Source: Myxococcales bacterium
GTDB taxonomy: Bacteria; Myxococcota_A; Polyangia; Polyangiales; Polyangiaceae
NCBI GenBank assembly: GCA_021847645.1
Contig: JAJZQG010000064.1
Location: forward strand, 1-37,270
Direction: 5' to 3'
Length of the DNA stretch: 37,270 nt
Under the pieces are notes generated by a model, which was given only the letters and a program-made list of their open reading frames with translations, was not told where the DNA came from and made no database searches. The number at the start of each line of letters is the position of its first letter. Position 1 is the first letter of the stretch. Of this stretch, positions 33,773 through 37,270 are shown piece by piece. A program made the position numbers and the translations under genes.

Positions 33773-35557
33773 GTGGTTGACAGGCGCGGGGGGGGGGCAG
33801 CTAACCTCGCCCTTCTGCTTGCGGCATGCGTGAGCGCGGGGTGCACGAAGCCGCAGCCGGACCCTGAGCCGTCGAGCGTGGCCCTGGTGGATCCGCTCCC
33901 GAGCGTGCCGCTGAATCCCATGATGCAGGCCGAGACCGCGGTCGCGGTGGTGCCGCCGGGCGCGAACAACGCGTGCGGCGCGGGAGCGGCCGTCGTGACG
34001 TGGGCGCAGGACAAGGCTCAGCGGGCGATGTCGGTCGGCCTCGATTGCAGGGGAACCACTGGGTGCGCCTTCCACGGGACGTCGAGTGACGACAGCAAGC
34101 TGCCAGCACCGACTGAACTCGTCTACCTGAGTGAGCATCCCGACGCCGACGCCCTGTGCCCCGTTCCAGGACAGCCTGAACATTTCGTCAAGTGCTGCGA
34201 GCACGACCAGACCAAGCCGCGGCCGATGTACAGCTTCGAGGGCGCTGCGGATACGGTGATCGTGCGGCTTCCAAACGGGGATGTCGGTCAGCTCGGCGTG
34301 ATGGAGCGGTGGAAGCACCGCGACTTCCCGGACGCACTCGGTGTCTGCGACGCGACAGCGGAGCGGAACGGCAACGCGCTGGTGTTTCGCATCTCGCACG
34401 ATTGCGGCCATACTTGGGATGTGCTGGGCGAGATCAACTCCACCGACGTCAGCGCCCCGGGCAGCGGCCTGGATTTCGGCGGCGCGGCCGGCGGCTTCGA
34501 CCGTCCCGAGATGTACTACGACCCGTGGAGCGGCACCATCTGGGCAGCCGCGTCGGCAACGGGCGTGACGGCAGACGGGAAGCCGTACGCGGTCCAGGTT
34601 CTGTTCTCTTCGACCGACTTGGGCACGACGTGGGTGCAGGCGAGCAGCCTCATCTCCGGCTACACGGCGCACGTGATGACGTCGACGCCCCAAGGCAGGC
34701 TCTATGTGTTTCAGTGCACCCCGAGCGGCCAACCGCAGGTGTTCTGGACCGACGACGGCGGGGCGACCCTGCAGAACGCGATGGTATCCGTCGCTTCGGT
34801 GGACGAGTGCGCCCTGCTCGGCAGCACAGACCAGGGCAAGGATCCGATTCGTGGCAACCTTCGCAACCTCGTCACCGGACCGTCGGTCAGCCTCGTGCAA
34901 TCGTCGCCCCTGGCCGACATCCTTCGCGGGGCCTACGAGCACGCGGAACTGGTCACCTTGCCCAACGGCAAGCTCACCGATCGCCAAGACTTGGTGGTCG
35001 CCACCTTCGAGGTCGTCAAGCAGGGTCCGGCTGCCGGCCAGGTCTTGCTGATCGCAACGCACCCGCTATCGGCGGCCAATTTGCGAGACAGCCTGCTGTA
35101 CCCGAGCTTCATGAACCCGGACCTGCTGGGCGGCGTGGGAGAGAATGACCCGCTAAGCGACACCTCTCTGCTCACGTGGCTCGAGACGTACCAATGGATG
35201 GGCACGGTGACGATGCGGCAGCGCGCGGCAGCGGTAACGGGGATCAACGCCTGGTCGGATCCGTTCGACGTGGCGGTGCGCGATGGCAAGCTCGCGCTCT
35301 GGACGCCGAGGATGAGCTGCGGCCCAGCGTACACCGGCAACCCGCCCGAGCCTTCGCTCGACCGCGCGGGCAATCAGAAGACCGAGTGCTGGTCGGGCGA
35401 CTATCACCACGGCGCGTTCGTCGACAAGCAGGGTGACGCGTTGAGGTTCTTGCCGATCTGGCCGGAGAGCGACATCAGCGCATGCACGCCAACCTGCCCG
35501 GCGCCGAACCTGGAGGTGCACGCGAACCTGGTGAGGGTGCGCGAGGTGGCGCAATGA
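33773..35557 (+). CDS. large lipoprotein with sialidase/BNR-like repeats
   Basis: The uninterrupted frame gives 594 residues from a GTG at 33773: a short basic start, LALLLAACVSAGC as signal and lipobox (Cys24), a Pro/Glu linker, then a long domain. It holds repeats of the form SHDCGHTWDVLGEI, SSTDLGTTWVQAS and WTDDGGATLQNA, resembling Asp-box (BNR) turns of sialidase-type propellers. No sialidase catalytic set was identified, so a binding role is as likely. The start is doubtful: ATGs at 33753 and 33756 sit right behind GGAGGTG (33743-33749) but are in another frame, which would rejoin this one if the G10 run at 33788-33797 gained one G. The stop overlaps the next gene as ATGA. Confidence 0.82.
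   Translation: MVDRRGGGAANLALLLAACVSAGCTKPQPDPEPSSVALVDPLPSVPLNPMMQAETAVAVVPPGANNACGAGAAVVTWAQDKAQRAMSVGLDCRGTTGCAFHGTSSDDSKLPAPTELVYLSEHPDADALCPVPGQPEHFVKCCEHDQTKPRPMYSFEGAADTVIVRLPNGDVGQLGVMERWKHRDFPDALGVCDATAERNGNALVFRISHDCGHTWDVLGEINSTDVSAPGSGLDFGGAAGGFDRPEMYYDPWSGTIWAAASATGVTADGKPYAVQVLFSSTDLGTTWVQASSLISGYTAHVMTSTPQGRLYVFQCTPSGQPQVFWTDDGGATLQNAMVSVASVDECALLGSTDQGKDPIRGNLRNLVTGPSVSLVQSSPLADILRGAYEHAELVTLPNGKLTDRQDLVVATFEVVKQGPAAGQVLLIATHPLSAANLRDSLLYPSFMNPDLLGGVGENDPLSDTSLLTWLETYQWMGTVTMRQRAAAVTGINAWSDPFDVAVRDGKLALWTPRMSCGPAYTGNPPEPSLDRAGNQKTECWSGDYHHGAFVDKQGDALRFLPIWPESDISACTPTCPAPNLEVHANLVRVREVAQ
33788..33797. repeat. G10 homopolymer in signal peptide region
   Basis: Ten G in a row, 15 nt into the GTG-started frame and 35 nt after the first ATG. 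With G10 the ATG frame stops at 33831-33833 after 26 codons; with G11 it reads into the lipoprotein. Such runs slip easily in replication and are also common sequencing errors. Confidence 0.85.
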
Positions 35558-36225
35558 TCGGGCCGCGATTGGCGCTGGTCGCGCTGCTCGGCGCGCTGCC
35601 ACTCGGCGGATGCGGCGGCAAGGCCCTGACGCTGGCGCCGCCTACCGCAGAAGCTGGGGACGCGGCGACAGATGCCGCGAGCGACGCCGACCAGCACTCA
35701 CCGGATGCAAGCAGCGACGCCAACCCGCTCGATGCAGCCGCGGACGTGCAGGTCGACGCGAGTCCGGACGTTGTTGATGCGTCTCAGGACGTGCCTCACG
35801 ATGTCGTTGGGGAACCCGACGCGGCGGCCGAGGCTGGCGTTGACAGCGGTGCGGATGGTGATGCCGGGTGGGACCACACGTGTTGGTGCAAGAACTGGAA
35901 TGACCAGCGATATCCCTACGACTTCTTCAGTCAGACTTCTTGCGTCAATGGGCTGGACACCTGCGCCCCGGGTGAGGTGTGCTGCGCGCTCACATGTGTG
36001 AGTCCAGACTTCTGCGTGAACACGGTTGACGGTTGGAACAACACAATGCCTCCGCCGGCGCCTCAGCCTCCGCCGAACGATTGCTCCCATTTTTATGGCC
36101 AGTTTCCGATTTGCATTCCAGCCGACTTGTGCGCTCCCGATGGCGTTCTGACGCGCAGGCCCAAGGATGCTATCCTCGACAACTTCCCGATGTGCACATA
36201 TCCTGGCTACACGCCGGCTCCATAG
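35554..36225 (+). CDS. lipoprotein with Asp/Ala linker and Cys-rich domain
   Basis: The protein has 223 residues. The ATG overlaps the previous stop (ATGA) and has GAGGTGG upstream, so the two lipoproteins are translationally coupled. Signal and lipobox LPLGGC (Cys20) are followed by about 90 residues dominated by Asp, Ala, Val and Ser (DAASDAD, DASPDVVDASQDV), a linker style common in Polyangia. The C-terminal about 110 residues hold ten Cys, with WCKNW, CAPGEVCCALTCVSPDFCV and a Pro-rich spacer. Function unknown; it is likely a partner of the upstream lipoprotein at the cell surface. Confidence 0.85.
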   Translation: MIGPRLALVALLGALPLGGCGGKALTLAPPTAEAGDAATDAASDADQHSPDASSDANPLDAAADVQVDASPDVVDASQDVPHDVVGEPDAAAEAGVDSGADGDAGWDHTCWCKNWNDQRYPYDFFSQTSCVNGLDTCAPGEVCCALTCVSPDFCVNTVDGWNNTMPPPAPQPPPNDCSHFYGQFPICIPADLCAPDGVLTRRPKDAILDNFPMCTYPGYTPAP

Positions 36226-36263
36226 CAGCGCGCCCGACGATGCCGGCTGCTCGCATCAGTCCC

Positions 36264-36342
36264 CCTCCGGGCTCAAGACTCAGCTCTCAAGACTCAAGAC
36301 TGCCGTGGACCCGTCGTTGTTGCGAGCATCCCCCGAGCCTGC
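36264..36342. repeat. 79-bp direct repeat, right copy
   Basis: Pairs with 33115-33193 in the same orientation (6 mismatches, no gaps). It also starts with 7-mers CTCAAGA, CTCAGCT, CTCAAGA, CTCAAGA (36272-36299). It abuts copy B of the long repeat without a single base between. Confidence 0.92.
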
Positions 36343-36569
36343 ACATGGGAGGGCACACTCATGTCCGGGAGAGGGGCGTGCTGGTGCCGGGGCCGGGTGG
36401 CGTGCCGCAGCCGGCGCCGTCACCGAGGCTCGATCGCACCCCGGGCAAGGCGGGATCAGCCGCACCGCGCGACGGCGAGCATACGCGCGAGGTGCTGCGG
36501 AAGGCGGGCTTCGGTCCGGAGCAGATGGATGAGTGGATTCGCAATGGGGTAGTCGGCGACGCGGACTGA
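36343..36569 (+). pseudogene. truncated racemase 3' end
   Basis: Encodes about the last 70 residues of the racemase (RGVLVPGPGGVPQPAPSPRL, later GEHTREVLRKAGF, ending WIRNGVVGDAD) in open frame to the TGA at 36567-36569. All three catalytic residues lie in the missing part. About 17 of the last 67 residues differ from the intact gene, so the duplication is not brand new. The left edge is the 79-bp repeat. Confidence 0.85.
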
Positions 36570-37108
36570 CCAGTATTCGGGGAAAACACTCGACCGCCGG
36601 TCTGGCCTGCGCTCTTGCCGCCCCGAGAGCCTCTCGGTCCTCGCGCGACAAGCATCGCCGAGCAAGCTCGAGAGATCGTCGCTCGCCACGAACTGCTCCC
36701 CGGGGCGCACGCAGCAAGCACTTGCGCTGATGTCCGGATGGGATCGCGCGAGATCTCCTGGCCCCCGCGCGCCCTGGCCACCATCTGTCTTCCCACGGGC
36801 TTCAACGTGTCCTCCAGCTCGAGGGAAGACAGGTCCTCGAAAGCGGTGAAGGCGACGCCAGCGGGAGTCGAAGTGCAGTAGCCGCCTCGCGCGGGCGAGA
36901 TCGAGAACTTCTTGTCTCGCGCTGCATCGGTGAGCGCGGTGCCAACCATGACGACCGCCAGCGGTGAGCAACGGATCAGGAAGCGCAGTGCCCATTCGGC
37001 GTAGTCGAACGGGTGTCCGAAGAGGATGAGCGAGACGTCCAGGAAGTACCCGCCGCACAGGAGCACGGCGAGGAAGACTGCCGCAATCTGCTTGAGCCGT
37101 GTGACCAT
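36359..37108 (-). pseudogene. small membrane protein, copy B, frameshifted
   Basis: From the ATG at 37108 the first about 130 residues match copy A closely (two membrane stretches, then the KKFSISPARGGYCTSTPAGV domain, up to DPIRTSAQ). A 2-nt insertion near 36709 then throws the frame; the copy A C-terminus (LELARRCL-REDREALG) continues in a different frame, further shifted by a second insertion near 36670. The open frame runs on for 249 codons through antisense racemase sequence. It is therefore a broken paralogue, unless copy A is the altered one, which I think less likely because its stop fits the convergent gene border. Confidence 0.65.
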
Positions 37109-37114
37109 CAGTCG

Positions 37115-37270
37115 TCAGCCGTCCTTCCTCGCTTCACGTCGTCGTAGCTTAGCTCGACGTCGTCCGAAAAGCTCAAGCCCTTGCGGCACCGGGGGATTGC
37201 GCGCGCCAGCACTATCGATCTTGTCGAATTCGGTGCGAATCCAGTCGCGTCTGTGAACATCGGCGGGCCA
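37115..37270 (-). CDS. C-terminus of an unknown protein, cut by window edge
   Basis: Fifty-one codons are open from the window edge to a TGA at 37115, 6 nt before the ATG of membrane gene copy B. The translation, WPADVHRRDWIRTEFDKIDS then PPVPQGLELFGRRRAKLRRR, looks like a real basic protein tail, but I do not recognise the family. The tight spacing suggests an operon with the membrane gene. Copy A keeps only the last few codons of this tail (GCGAGGAAGG), so this gene order is probably the original one. Confidence 0.5.
   Translation of the reverse strand, partial: WPADVHRRDWIRTEFDKIDSAGARNPPVPQGLELFGRRRAKLRRREARKDG

Larger units (their letters stand above)
36343..37132. repeat. long direct repeat, copy B
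   Basis: Second copy of 32195-32976. It carries two 2-nt insertions relative to copy A, near 36670 and 36709, and four extra bases near its right end. On the right it continues into a coding tail that copy A lacks. Confidence 0.9.

Overview
The window looks like a piece of the chromosome of a myxobacterium, most likely of the Polyangiales/Polyangia type. The signs are uniformly high GC, codon use dominated by G/C third positions, and many lipoproteins with Gly-Gly-Ser/Thr-Gly, Asp-Ala or Ser-Ala rich linkers after the lipidated Cys. There is also a secreted trypsin-like protease with Cys-rich C-terminal modules. This is an inference from style; no rRNA or other marker gene is present, and no tRNA was seen.

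Layout. (1) 1-392 is the end of a CRISPR array (five repeats plus a cut-off sixth). Its last repeat is fused directly to the 5' part of an IS4-type transposase gene (393-726). No cas genes are visible. (2) 995-11388 is ordinary chromosome, mostly on the minus strand: a propeller lipoprotein, a HelD-like helicase, a 7-bp tandem repeat tract, a membrane metallophosphoesterase, an unknown helical protein, an Smr protein, an outer-membrane-type barrel, acetyl-CoA synthetase and an HD hydrolase. 11389-12115 holds no convincing gene. (3) 12116-13405 is the secreted serine protease. (4) 13460-19035 is a tight minus-strand operon: ketosynthase, NAD(P)-dependent reductase/epimerase, acyl carrier protein, B12-binding-type radical SAM enzyme and acyl-CoA dehydrogenase. 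It looks like a compact pathway acting on an ACP-bound acyl chain, and it is the best candidate here for an undescribed system. (5) 19226-31237 holds an Omp85 protein, a serine hydrolase, a DUF192 lipoprotein, PPK2, several lipoproteins, an NRDE protein, a conserved-looking 54-residue protein missed by length cut-offs, an L,D-transpeptidase, an MFS exporter and a Nudix hydrolase. (6) 31276-37270 is a rearranged accessory region. An intact alpha-methylacyl-CoA racemase gene (plus strand) meets a small membrane-protein gene (minus strand). The racemase 3' end and the membrane gene are then repeated 4.1 kb further on, with the racemase copy truncated and the membrane gene frameshifted.

Between the two copies lies a segment with two overlapping lipoprotein genes, bounded by a second, 79-bp direct repeat (73/79 identical by my count). 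An IS91/Y2-type transposase remnant sits exactly at the edge of the first copy. One of the two lipoprotein genes has a run of ten G in its signal peptide. The run separates a well-placed Shine-Dalgarno and ATG from the reading frame, so it is either a phase-variable tract or a homopolymer error.

All calls come from reading the sequence and remembered family motifs. No search or structure prediction was run.
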